A DNA stretch of 64,000 bases, taken from assembly GCA_028687995.1 (NCBI GenBank), contig JAQTZA010000002.1, positions 248,001 through 312,000 of the forward strand, in the 5' to 3' direction. This DNA is from Bacteroidales bacterium (GTDB lineage Bacteria; Bacteroidota; Bacteroidia; Bacteroidales; UBA7332). Each line of letters starts with the position of its first letter. Positions within the stretch are counted from its first letter, which is position 1. The translations under genes were made by a program, and so were the position numbers. This document shows, piece by piece, positions 16,225-26,300 of the stretch. Under the pieces are notes generated by a model that worked only from the letters and a program-made list of their open reading frames with translations, was not told the origin of the DNA and ran no database searches.

Positions 16225-16257
16225 CAAAGTTGCGGGTTTTGCATTGTGTGCCAAATA
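16225..16257 (-). promoter_or_regulatory. Bacteroidota-type promoter of the siroheme/cys operon
   Basis: On the minus strand, -33 TATTTG (16252-16257) and -7 CAACTTTG (16225-16232, one mismatch to TAnnTTTG) are separated by exactly 19 nt, the preferred spacing. The transcript would start some 40 nt before the DUF2061 start codon. Confidence 0.6.
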
Positions 16258-16403
16258 CCGCTTAATGGGCATTATTACTACCTAAATTATGGTATGTGAT
16301 GTATCTTGCAGATTAACTCTCTATTCATCGAAATAATTGAAGTAGTGAATGGTGTTTTTCGCAATAATTGCCTATTTTTACCGCTCATTATAATACCGAA
16401 ATT

Positions 16404-17450
16404 ATGGCCTTAAAAGTAGATCTACAACCCATCATCGAAAAGGGATGGTATGAATATAACCCCAAACGACGCATTCGTAAAATCGAAGATTTGAGCGTGA
16501 ATGTCTCAACCAACAAAGTTTTTAGAGTCACTTTTGCCGACAAAAGTTTTGTCTTTGTCAAGGTTTCTAATTTCGGAACATTTGAAAATTTTAAGGAAGA
16601 TCATCAGATCATCAACGTGTTGGCTAATAATCTGGAGCGACCTTATGATCATTTCTTGTCGAGCTCGCTCATGAAAGGAAATGAAATCTATCTCTACCGG
16701 TATGAAGACGAATTTATAGATGTCTGGATGGTTTTCTACCGTGCGGTACGCATCAATACTTCTTTGCCTAAACGACTTTCGGACGATCAAGTACGTATTT
16801 TGGGTAAAGAGGTGGCAAAATTCCACAAGATTTGCGACGAAATGACACCTGTATTGCCACAATCCTCCAAATCATTAATCAAAGATATTCATCAATTGCA
16901 ACGTCGAATCGATAAACCAGGTTATCCAATGGGTTTGTCGGGATTCAACGATTTGATCAAAGAACATTGTCATATTTTTCTCGATAATGCCATCAATCTC
17001 GGATACAATGAGTTCTCCAAAATCCCCGTTTTTGTGGATTGGAATATTGGGAACTTCTCTGTTCGGGAGAATGGAACACTCTTCTCTCGTTGGGATTACG
17101 ATTGGTTTCGGATGAGTTCGCGCGTGCTTGATTTCTATTCGTTCAGCCGTGTCTGCTCCGATATTGGCGACAAAACCGATTTCTCTTATACGTTTTCGCA
17201 ACTCAACGAACCACGCTTTCTGGAGTTTTTGAAGGAGTATCACAAAGTGTTTCCGCTCACGCGCAACGAGGTGCTCTTTATGAAAGAGGCGTATCGCTTC
17301 TTCATCCTCAATTATGTGATTAGCAACGGCCGTTTCTTCTTCAACGAAGGGTATGCAATGAAGCTTCAATTCGAGGCGTTTAACGACCATCTTCCGAATC
17401 TTGATGAAGGATTTAATGCTGAAGTGATTTTAGGCGCGTTGGGATTGTGA
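16404..17450 (+). CDS. Aminoglycoside phosphotransferase (APH)-like kinase, function unknown
   Basis: A 348-residue protein from ATG 16404; an upstream TTG at 16368 is in frame but adds only 12 residues without family character. The fold is protein-kinase/APH-like: an N-lobe with the beta-strand pair VFRVTFADKSFVFVKVSNF (a lysine in the position of the ATP-binding Lys). In the C-lobe, PVFVDWNIGNFSV is a form of the HxDxxxxN catalytic loop (D then N) in which His is replaced by Val, followed by SRWDYDWFRM as the metal-binding Asp segment. The substrate is unknown; related proteins phosphorylate small alcohols such as homoserine, choline or fructosamine. It is divergent from the cys operon and stands alone. 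Confidence 0.65.
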   Translation: MALKVDLQPIIEKGWYEYNPKRRIRKIEDLSVNVSTNKVFRVTFADKSFVFVKVSNFGTFENFKEDHQIINVLANNLERPYDHFLSSSLMKGNEIYLYRYEDEFIDVWMVFYRAVRINTSLPKRLSDDQVRILGKEVAKFHKICDEMTPVLPQSSKSLIKDIHQLQRRIDKPGYPMGLSGFNDLIKEHCHIFLDNAINLGYNEFSKIPVFVDWNIGNFSVRENGTLFSRWDYDWFRMSSRVLDFYSFSRVCSDIGDKTDFSYTFSQLNEPRFLEFLKEYHKVFPLTRNEVLFMKEAYRFFILNYVISNGRFFFNEGYAMKLQFEAFNDHLPNLDEGFNAEVILGALGL

Positions 17451-17517
17451 CCTATGTTTAAGGCTTTTTTATTATATTTAGTGCTCGATCTACGTCGAAA
17501 ATGTTTTTCTTTGTCAT

Positions 17518-17990
17518 CTTATACTTTGAGCTGCTGATATTCAATAAAACCTTTTTCAAAGCCTGTTTGTGAAGATCGTTTCTGCATTTGGAAGTAGGAG
17601 AGATCTGCTGATGCTTTCGATACGCACTGAATCTGTGAAACGTTAATTTATTTTCCATCCAAGTAAGCTTTACTTCCACTCCATGAATAAAATAATTCAT
17701 TACGAGTTACTTCATATATGATTCCAATAAGGGGATCTCCATTATATGATAAAGCAACACTGATGGCATAAGGAGTCGAAGAATGGATGAAATTAGATGT
17801 TCCATCTAATGGGTCAATTATCCAGCAATAAGGCAGTCCTAATATTTCTCGTCTTCCTTCTTCAGTCAAAAAAAACTGCATCTGGAAGGAGCTTGTTTAG
17901 CTTTTCATCAAGCTCTAATTCGGCAGTTTTATCTACTTATGAAATAAAATCGTTGTAATTTTCTCAATCATATTATTTGCCAAAAATGTT
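17518..17990 (-). pseudogene. Inositol monophosphatase-family pseudogene
   Basis: Reading from about 17990 downwards, pieces of an inositol monophosphatase (SuhB/CysQ superfamily) appear in shifting frames: NNMIEKITT near the N-terminus, VDKTAELELDEKL after a stop, then the diagnostic WIIDPLDGTSNFIH (metal-binding DPLDGT) and FYSWSGSKAYLDGK (17648-17830). A TAA follows, and INVS...KAS...TGFE appears in the next frame. At least two stops and frame changes, and loss of the C-terminal third, make it non-functional. It is a relic beside the APH-like gene. The remaining 17991-18151 holds no gene I recognise. Confidence 0.75.
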
Positions 17991-18151
17991 TTACTCTCTT
18001 CGTAGATTTATTTACCTGCTTTCGTTACGATATGTGTAACTGATTCTGTTACAATCTTGTATTTCTCAGTTGAATATTCTATAGTTAAATGGTTTTTATA
18101 TTTCTTTACAAATCATATTCTTTATCATATTTTTTGATTTTCGAAAATATT

Positions 18152-20854
18152 TTAATTATGTGTTACAAAATTATTATCTAAAGTAAACAGTAGTTTTTCA
18201 GATCTATTCGAGATTGTTTCGTTCAAATTGAAGTAATAAATTTTATTATTGATAATGACTTTAATTTTCGAAACAGGTAACTCACCCTCAATCATAGTAA
18301 TCGTAAGTTTTGATTGATTAATGTTGATTGTTCCATATCCTGTGGCAGTGGAGAAAAATGATGTGAATATTTTTTCGGTTTTTACTTTTGGGACAATAGT
18401 CAATACCTTTGTTATAGCCGAATAATCAATTCCACTCAATGATTCAATTAGCGAGTAGCTCGACATGGCTCGTGCATAGAAGCTACCAAATTCGTATTCA
18501 GCATAAGGATTTCGGGCGTATCCATCGTAGCGGTAGCGAGTTCCTCTTACAATTGTTAATCCTTCATCTACCATTCCTTGCATCACAAGGTGCGATGCCA
18601 CTTGATACTCAATACCTGTCCACACTTCATCACTATAAACAAACGGCAGCGTAGGCATACCACCTTGAGGCCAAGTACAAAGTAGTAAGCCTGGCTCATG
18701 ACCCAAAGCATATCCAGGTCGTTGTGCGCAAGCGTGTTCCGATGCTTGTAAATCAGCTTTAAAATTGTATTCAAATACAGATTTAAGGTGCGAGTTGACT
18801 TTCGTCTGATTCATTGATAATGGTATTTGATAAAGCGACGACATCCAGAGTCCAATAATTCCATCAGACAAACATCCGTTGGCGTACTGATAGCGCGGAC
18901 CCTCTTTTTTTAGAAGTTGATTGATTTCTCCTTTTGCATTTGCTGGATTATTAATGCTAGCGACAAACGATGTATCTCGAAGACCTTTGAACACGACTTT
19001 CTGATTGAAATATTTTCCATTGTATAATTCACTCTCCATGTATCGTTTACCTTTTGACAACAACTCCGAGTAAAGCAGTGTGTCTTGCGGAGTTAAGTTT
19101 GCTATCGCCAACTCAATCATCGAAGATAATGCACCAAGATAGATCGATGTATTCATTCCATCTGGCCCCCAAAACTCAATATCGTAGGTGTTGTGATGCG
19201 GTTCTTCCACAATACCTTTGTGCTTTGGATCCCACGTTTCGATACAATAGTTGATACTTTTTTTTGCAGGTTCATACATCTTCTTTAGCCAGTTCAGATC
19301 TCCAGAAATGCGAAAGTCCCGATAAACTTTCATAATGCCTCCAAGTTGTCCGTCAGCCGCAGGTAATCCTGCCCACTCCGAAGGACCATCAGGCAATGCC
19401 GCTCTGAAGTCAACATGCCCATTTTCATCTATTGATCGCAGTAACTCTTGCTCTCGCAAAGTTCTTTCCAAAGAAGGAAAGAGGTGAGCCAGAGACTGAG
19501 CATAGCCATAGACGTGAATATTTGTTCCTGGCCCAACCCCAAGTTTGGGTGTAATGCCTTCCCATCCCCACAAATTTCCATTCTGTTGGCGATTGAGTGT
19601 TGGCGATTTGATGATTGCGAGATTGCTTCCGACAGCATCGAGTACATAATTTGGTATGGTGGAGTTATATAGTGCTTTCTGAAAAGCTTCTGTTCTCGAT
19701 TTTAGACTTTTATAATTCGTTTGAATATATTGAGAAACTTCATTGGCATTTTTCCATTGTGATGCGTAATAGGGCTGCCAACGTAATTTTTTCATAAATA
19801 CATTGCAAGTGTCGCAAGGTTTCTTGTAGCTAATTGATTGATTTCTGTTTGGAAAATGCCAGGCAATCACAATAGGGTAGGTTTTCGATTCACCAGACTT
19901 TAGTTTGCCTTTTAAGAGCAACGATCCACCGTTCTTTCCCCAAGTGTCAATTCCATTCGATCCGCTGTTTGTGGTAAACGTTCCCGTCGAAAGCTCACGC
20001 CAAAGACCTGACAAGCAATCTGATGACCAGCCGCTACGTAACCACATACCTTTTACTAACGGTTTTTCGTCCACCACACTTACAGCTACTGTACCAAAAT
20101 CGTCGGCAAGGCTATCTAATGTATTTGAGAATAGAAATCCACTCTCAGTCACACTGTTCCGAGTTGTTGTACCGCCGTTGTCGTAATAGTTTTTGCCGCA
20201 AAGGTTGGTCATATTGTAACTAAACTCAAAATCGACGGTTTCAGTACTGTGATTTTTGAGGGTATATTCGAGAATGGCACAAGGAATACTCGAATTTTTA
20301 TCATCCAATGGAATGAATGGATTGTAGCCAGTCAACGAAACATCGATTGGTAATTTATCGTCGCTTAATTTGATTGTTCCCATCGGATATTTGCCTGTGA
20401 ATGAGCAGTTTTCGAATCGGGGAAAGCCTTCTACACCAGAAGAGATAAAGCCTTGTCCCTTGATACCTTGCATATAGATGTGCTCGCGTGGAACAATACC
20501 TTCCACCACTCGGATGGTGTTTTTTTTGTTTTTATCCACCACTCTCAATACTGCGAATCCTGCTTGCTCGCTTCCCCAGATGTCTGGTGCTGTGAAGTTA
20601 GGTTGTCCGTATATAGAGAAATCGATCAGACTTCCGATACCAGATAGTCCGATTGAACCGGATCCAATTCCTCCCATCGGCATAGAAATTTGAATCAGGT
20701 TTTTTCCTGTTTTTGTGAAAGAGAAATCATTCCCTTTCAGAATTTCAGGTGCGTAAACTTTTGCTTTTTGAGGTAAAGATTGAGCATGTATCCAAGCTGA
20801 GTGAATGCAGAAAATTTGGAATAGTAGCACGAAACTAATTTTCGACTTTTTCAT
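18152..20854 (-). CDS. Secreted GH116-family glycosidase (GBA2-like)
   Basis: A 900-residue protein with a signal peptide (1-25). The N-terminal beta-sandwich starts with the typical PMGGIGSGSIGLSGIGSLIDFS (59-80) and includes EYTLKNHS. The (alpha/alpha)6 catalytic domain contains NLWGWEG (E432) ahead of GTNIHVYGYAQSLAHLFPSLER, and EEPHHNTYDIEFWGPDGM (D558). By comparison with human GBA2 (E527 nucleophile, D677 acid/base) these two residues are the candidate catalytic pair; that alignment is mine. Family members release glucose, xylose or GlcNAc from beta-linked substrates. As the distal gene after GH16, SusD and SusC it probably finishes beta-glucan oligosaccharides in the periplasm. Confidence 0.83.
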   Translation of the reverse strand: MKKSKISFVLLFQIFCIHSAWIHAQSLPQKAKVYAPEILKGNDFSFTKTGKNLIQISMPMGGIGSGSIGLSGIGSLIDFSIYGQPNFTAPDIWGSEQAGFAVLRVVDKNKKNTIRVVEGIVPREHIYMQGIKGQGFISSGVEGFPRFENCSFTGKYPMGTIKLSDDKLPIDVSLTGYNPFIPLDDKNSSIPCAILEYTLKNHSTETVDFEFSYNMTNLCGKNYYDNGGTTTRNSVTESGFLFSNTLDSLADDFGTVAVSVVDEKPLVKGMWLRSGWSSDCLSGLWRELSTGTFTTNSGSNGIDTWGKNGGSLLLKGKLKSGESKTYPIVIAWHFPNRNQSISYKKPCDTCNVFMKKLRWQPYYASQWKNANEVSQYIQTNYKSLKSRTEAFQKALYNSTIPNYVLDAVGSNLAIIKSPTLNRQQNGNLWGWEGITPKLGVGPGTNIHVYGYAQSLAHLFPSLERTLREQELLRSIDENGHVDFRAALPDGPSEWAGLPAADGQLGGIMKVYRDFRISGDLNWLKKMYEPAKKSINYCIETWDPKHKGIVEEPHHNTYDIEFWGPDGMNTSIYLGALSSMIELAIANLTPQDTLLYSELLSKGKRYMESELYNGKYFNQKVVFKGLRDTSFVASINNPANAKGEINQLLKKEGPRYQYANGCLSDGIIGLWMSSLYQIPLSMNQTKVNSHLKSVFEYNFKADLQASEHACAQRPGYALGHEPGLLLCTWPQGGMPTLPFVYSDEVWTGIEYQVASHLVMQGMVDEGLTIVRGTRYRYDGYARNPYAEYEFGSFYARAMSSYSLIESLSGIDYSAITKVLTIVPKVKTEKIFTSFFSTATGYGTININQSKLTITMIEGELPVSKIKVIINNKIYYFNLNETISNRSEKLLFTLDNNFVTHN

Positions 20855-20887
20855 TGCTATTTATTGTAAATGATTAATTTGAAAACG

Positions 20888-21661
20888 TTATTTTTTTTGA
20901 TAAACCCGTACATAATCGACCTCCATAGTTGCAGGAAGTTTACTATCATCTATTGTTGGACCACCCCAATTGCCTCCAATGGCAACGTTAAATATCAGAA
21001 AAAAAGGTTTACCAAAAGGCCAGTTAGCCTCAGTTTTTTCTTTAGGATTGTAAGTGTACGACAATCGACCATCTACATAAAAAGAGATACTATCTTTGTC
21101 CCAATTCATACTGTAGATATGAAATTTCGTGAATGGATTTTTGATTTCGAGGACGCCGGTGTATGGTGTTTCGCCATAACCAGATGGGTTATGAATCGAT
21201 GTATGGATAAAATTTGGGTGTTTGCCTACGTGTTCCATGATGTCAAGTTCGCCACATGCCGGCCAGCCAGCCTTATCTATGTTTTGCCCTAACATCCAGA
21301 GAGCTGGCCACGTACCAACTTCTTGTGGTAATTTTGCTTTGATTTCTATTAATCCGTAGGTAAATGTCTTTTTGCCACTAGAATTGACACGGGATGAGGT
21401 ATATTTCCCATCCTCTTTTCTAGCTTCTAAAATTAGCTTTCCATGGCGTAATGTGATGTTATCTCCATTGGTATATTGTTGTAATTCGTTGTTTACCCAA
21501 CCTGGTTTTGCAACTTCGTTATTCCAGAATGTTGTATCCAGCTCTTTTTGGTTAAATTCGTCAGCCCACACGAGTTGAAACCCTTTATTCCCAACGCTTT
21601 TAGCCATTGTTTTTGTGCAAAATAAGGAGAGGAGTAAAAATATGTAAAGGTGATATTTCAT
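20888..21661 (-). CDS. Secreted GH16 beta-glucanase (laminarinase-like)
   Basis: A 257-residue protein with a signal peptide (about 1-20) and a compact GH16 jelly-roll. The catalytic signature GELDIMEHVG gives E138 as nucleophile, D140 as assistant and E143 as acid/base. The insertion Met (EIMEH-like, as opposed to EIDIE of other subfamilies) and the WPACGELDIME context fit endo-1,3(4)-beta-glucanases. WADEFN near the N-terminus and VDYVRVYQK at the C-terminus are normal family ends, so the protein is complete and has no added binding module. It would cut laminarin-like glucan for the SusC/D pair upstream in the same operon. A strong terminator separates it from susD, so its expression may be lower. 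Confidence 0.92.
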   Translation of the reverse strand: MKYHLYIFLLLSLFCTKTMAKSVGNKGFQLVWADEFNQKELDTTFWNNEVAKPGWVNNELQQYTNGDNITLRHGKLILEARKEDGKYTSSRVNSSGKKTFTYGLIEIKAKLPQEVGTWPALWMLGQNIDKAGWPACGELDIMEHVGKHPNFIHTSIHNPSGYGETPYTGVLEIKNPFTKFHIYSMNWDKDSISFYVDGRLSYTYNPKEKTEANWPFGKPFFLIFNVAIGGNWGGPTIDDSKLPATMEVDYVRVYQKK

Positions 21662-21706
21662 TGATTTTGAATTGATTTATTTGTGCTTTTAAGAAAACAA
21701 TATTAC

Positions 21707-21750
21707 AAAAAAAACAATCTTTTTGCAGCACTTACGCTGCAAAAAGATTG
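21707..21750 (-). terminator. Strong intrinsic terminator between susD and the GH16 gene
   Basis: On the minus strand, a perfect 15-bp stem (CAATCTTTTTGCAGC 21715-21729 with GCTGCAAAAAGATTG 21736-21750, 6-nt loop) is followed by eight U (21707-21714). It starts 17 nt after the susD stop. It should end or strongly reduce transcription before the two hydrolase genes. Confidence 0.88.
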
Positions 21751-21766
21751 TGAAATTTAGAAAAGA

Positions 21767-23323
21767 CTATTCCCAATATTTATTTTGCTTCAAAACGCCT
21801 TTTGATAGATCGATTTGTAGCTGAGGAATTGGATAGAAATAGTTCTTTTGTTTTTTGAAACCTGCGCTTCCCAATACAGCTTCGGCACGTCCTGAACGAA
21901 CTAAATCGAAGAAATAATCGTTTTCAAACGCCAATTCAAATCGACGTTCGTCTAAGATTTTTTGAAGAGTAATGTTAGCTATAGTAAGAGGAGTCTCTTT
22001 TACGCGATTTCTCACCAAATTGATTGAGTTTACAGCTTCTTGAAGATTACCCAAACGGAATTCTGCTTCCGCATCTATCAACAACACTTCGGCATAGCGA
22101 TAAAGTCTGTAGTTTTGCTCGCAATAAGCTTGCCAACCACCATTGTGTTGATCGTCTGCACGAGATTCGTAAGCTTTGAAATTGAATCTTGATCGAGCAA
22201 TACCTGTTGCATTTATATCGCCAAACGAACTTGTCCCTGATTGTACAGCTTCGCCAATAACGTCCCCACTTGTTAAACGTAACCCTTGGAATGCTATTGA
22301 TTGTTTGAAGCGAATAGTATCGTCAGTGCGAGCCATCCAGTCGTTGATGATTTCGTCACTTGGCGCATTGAATGCCCAACCATTAAGGTTTGGAGCCCAC
22401 TGATACTGAGCAAATGAACTTCTGGCAATACCGCCAACTGTTTTAGAAGTACCGCATTGTGCTTCGAAAATAGATTCATCGCAATTTTCGTTTTCTAATC
22501 TAAATAGATAGAAGAAACTGCTATCTCCTCTTTCTGTAAAGAGTTTGAACGGACCATTACTAATAACGTCGTCAGTAATAGATTTCACGTCGCTCCATTT
22601 CACATCGTTGACAGCTTTGGAATCGTCAGTGAAATTGGCACCGCTAGCTTCGTACATTTTTACTTTGGCCAAATATGCTTTAGCATGCCAAGCCGTAACA
22701 CGACCTTTCATATCTGCAGACCACGGAGTTGTTTTACAGTTTTGTGAAGCGTAAAGCAAGTCATTTTCAATCACTTTATACACATCGGCCAAAGAGGATT
22801 TTGACACGTTATAGTTCCCATCCGTAGGAAGACCATCATACAATGGCACTTCACCAAATGTCTTCACAAGGTCGAAATAAGCCCATGCGTGAATAAACTT
22901 AGCTTCTCCAATGAGCGATTTTTTGGTCGCTTCATCCATCGAAATTTTCGGAATGTTAGTAATCGCTTGGTTGCAAATGTTGATAAGTACGTATCTCATA
23001 TTCCAGTTTTCCGCTATATGTTCGTGTGTGGCGGTGAATGTAAAAGATGAGAATTGGTGCACTTTAGGTTGGTCGCTAGCTGTACCTCCCTTTTTTGTAT
23101 TACCCGATGCAATTTCGTTGAGGGCGAAAGTTGCAGGATCGTTAAATCCCCAATCGACTATTTTGCCATAACATGCTGCAATAGCTGCATTTGCATCTGC
23201 TTCGCTTGTCCAAAATTGAACAGGAGGTGTTGTATTGTATGGGTCGAAATCGAGCTTGTCTGAGCAAGAACCCATCACTCCCAAAAGGGAGAATATCAGT
23301 ATTTTAACTTTAATATTTTTCAT
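21767..23323 (-). CDS. SusD/RagB-family glycan-binding lipoprotein
   Basis: A 518-residue lipoprotein (acylated Cys20 in MGSCSDKL) of the SusD family. It starts with the typical LDFDPYNTTPPVQFWTSEADANAAIAACY, has TPR-like helices in the first half (AKFIHAWAYFDLVKTFGEVPLYD) and ends with the conserved ELAFENDYFFDLVRSGRA and FYPIPQLQIDLSKGVLKQNKYW. It sits on the cell surface as the lid of the SusC transporter encoded 11 bp upstream and binds the incoming oligosaccharide. The adjacent GH16 and GH116 genes suggest a beta-glucan ligand. Confidence 0.95.
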   Translation of the reverse strand: MKNIKVKILIFSLLGVMGSCSDKLDFDPYNTTPPVQFWTSEADANAAIAACYGKIVDWGFNDPATFALNEIASGNTKKGGTASDQPKVHQFSSFTFTATHEHIAENWNMRYVLINICNQAITNIPKISMDEATKKSLIGEAKFIHAWAYFDLVKTFGEVPLYDGLPTDGNYNVSKSSLADVYKVIENDLLYASQNCKTTPWSADMKGRVTAWHAKAYLAKVKMYEASGANFTDDSKAVNDVKWSDVKSITDDVISNGPFKLFTERGDSSFFYLFRLENENCDESIFEAQCGTSKTVGGIARSSFAQYQWAPNLNGWAFNAPSDEIINDWMARTDDTIRFKQSIAFQGLRLTSGDVIGEAVQSGTSSFGDINATGIARSRFNFKAYESRADDQHNGGWQAYCEQNYRLYRYAEVLLIDAEAEFRLGNLQEAVNSINLVRNRVKETPLTIANITLQKILDERRFELAFENDYFFDLVRSGRAEAVLGSAGFKKQKNYFYPIPQLQIDLSKGVLKQNKYWE

Positions 23324-23334
23324 CGGAATAAGTT

Positions 23335-26300
23335 TTAGAAGTTAAGATTTACGCCAAAGCTATATACTGTTGATAGAGGATATGCCTCTTTGTCAACTCC
23401 GCCGGTAATGCTACCTCCAGCCACTTCAGGAGAAAAGCCTCTGTATTTTGTGAAAGTATGAAGGTTTTCGCCGTTCAGATAGAAACGCACTTTGTTGATC
23501 CCAACTTTCGCCAATAACGAACTTGGCAACGAATATCCAATTTGCAAACTTTTAATACGCAAATAGCTGCCATCTTCTACATAAAACGAACTTGTTGTTT
23601 GTGCGTTTGAAAGCGCTGCAGAAGGAAACTCATTGCTGGTTCCTTCGCCATGCCATCTGTTATCAACCATATATTTCTCGAAGTTTTCGGTTCCATAACG
23701 CCACATGCTTACAGCATTCAAAATTTTGTTGCCAGAAACACCTTGAACAGAAATTCCCATATCAAATCCTTTGTAAGCAACAGAAGCGTCCAAACCATAA
23801 TAAATTGGTGGATTTGGATTTCCTAAGAATGTACGATCTTTTTCGTCAATTGTTTTGTCATCATTCAGGTCTGCGAAAATCAAATCGCCTGGGATTGCTC
23901 CCGACATGTGAGGAGTGCTTGCGATTTGAGCAGCATTTTGGAAAACGCCAATTGCTTGCAAACCATAAAATTCTCCAATTGGATGTCCGATTGTACTGTA
24001 AGTAAGTGTTGGGGGGAAATCATAGAATTTACCATAAATCCCACCGGCACTACTTGCTGCAAGTTTGGTTACTTCATTTTTGTTGTAGGTCATGTTTCCG
24101 CTAACACTATAGCTGAAATCTTTTTTTGTTTCGCTCCAACCCAATGAAATTTCAACCCCTGAGTTGTTGATTGTAGCATTGTTCCCCCAAACACCGCTTG
24201 CGCTGATACCCGAACTACCAATACCAGTGATAGGGAAGATAGCGTCTCTGGTGTCTCTGTTGTAATAATCTAACACAACAGAGAGTCTTTCCTTTAAGAA
24301 TTTCGCCTCGATACCTGCATCAAATTCACTAACAGTTTCCCACTTCAAGTCTGGATTGTAAAATTGAGTGACAGTACCACTAAATGCAACAGATCCAGAT
24401 CCGCTATTTTGTTGGTTGCCATATATCACCGAACCGTAAGTTCCATTATCAATAGTAGGAACATAGATGTTTGAAGGAATAATACCATTTCCCATCAAGC
24501 CCCAATTTACCTTCACTTTCAAGAAATTGAATGCCGAATTAGCCATAAAATCTTCGGAAGAGATTACCCAACCTGCTCCAAATGCAGGGAATATTGCGCT
24601 ACGGTTCTTCTTAGGGAATTTACTTGAGATGTCATTTCTGAATGTTGCATTAAATAGATATTTATTTTTAAAATCATAAGAGAGGCGACCCAAATATGAA
24701 ACGGCAACATCTTTGTCTCCATCATCTGAATTGCTTGACGAGAATTGACCATCTATTTTTGGCATTGATAAGAACAAATAGCTGGAATTTATTTCAGGAA
24801 GATCCTTGAATCCTTCTGCATGTCCGCTCAGTGTGTTCCATGTTTGCTCTTGATAAGAAGTTCCAACCATTACTTTTAAATGGTGATCTACTGCTATTGT
24901 TTTGGTATAAGTCAGAGTATTATCCCAAAACATATTGAGATTTTCTGTTTTCGATTTATCCATTGTGTTTCGTGGACTATTTTGATAAGAAGAAACATTA
25001 TATGTTGGATAATAATGGACGTTAGCACTATAAGTAGGATTCAAAGAAAAACTGGTTTTGAACGTGAAATCCTTCAATATATCAGCTTCCAAATATCCAT
25101 TTAAGATGGCATTGATTCCATTTGAAAAGCTATTTTTATCATAAAAGTGTGCCGCTGCTACATTCAAATCGCGACCGACTGAAAGAGGATCAGTCCATTC
25201 TCCTGTTGGCGTTTTAGGATCGAAAAGAGGGAGTACCTGATGCGCTTTGAAGATATAGTATGTGCTCTGTGGATTCGATTTTGTAGTCGTGAAGATTGTG
25301 GTGAACCCTGCGCGAAACGCTTTGGTGATATTCATATCGTATTTCGATCTGAATCCAATTCTGTCGTAATTGTCGTCTTGAACTAATCCATCGTCTTTCA
25401 AGTGGTTCAACCCAATACTGTATCGAGAGACGCTAGATCCTCCTGTAATAGTAAGATTTTGTGAATTGGTTGTGACATTTTTTCTTAAAACGTCATCGTA
25501 GTAGTTGTGAGACGTGTATTTTGTTGGATCTAAGCGAGAAGGATCACCAATCAATGCCATTTTTTCGTTATACATTTGAACATATTCCGAACCATTGGCC
25601 ATTTCTACCAGATGAGCAGCATTTTTTTGTCCAACGTATGCATCAAAAGATACGGTAGGTTTGCCATCCAATCCTTTTTTTGTTGTGATTAAGATAACGC
25701 CACCTGCTGCGCGCACACCATAAATTGCGGCTGATGATGCATCTTTAAGAATCGAAATGTTCTCAATATCATTTGGTCCTAAATATGAAATATCATTCAC
25801 TATCACGTTATCTACCACATAGAGCGGATTCGATCCGTCTGTGACAGTTCCTAAACCACGAATTCGAACTTGTGGATTACTGCCCGGTGTACCCGAATTT
25901 GTAATCTGAACACCTGCTACTTTGCCCTGAAGTGCTTGAGCTGCATTCTGTACGGCTTGCCCATTAATAGCTTTTGAATCGACTGAAGCAATTGCACCCG
26001 TTAGATCTTTACGTTTTGATGAACCGTATCCAATGACCAGGATTTCATCCAATTGCTTGTCGTTTTCTTGCATTACAACCGTCAACATCTTGGATTCGCC
26101 AACCGTTTTTTCTGCTTTTTGAAATCCAATGTAGCTGAAAATCAGAACAGAATTCTTATTTACTCCGGTAAGAGTGAATAGTCCATTTTCGTCACTAATT
26201 GTTCCTGTTTGAGTACCTTTAATTAATACCGAAACCCCGATCAAAGGATTCTTTGTATCATCAAGGACTTTTCCTTTCACAGTTTGTGCAGCCGCACCCA

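Noticed and set aside
16368-16403. TTG-initiated N-terminal extension of the APH-like kinase
   Set aside because: The 12 added residues have no conserved character and an ATG follows at 16404.
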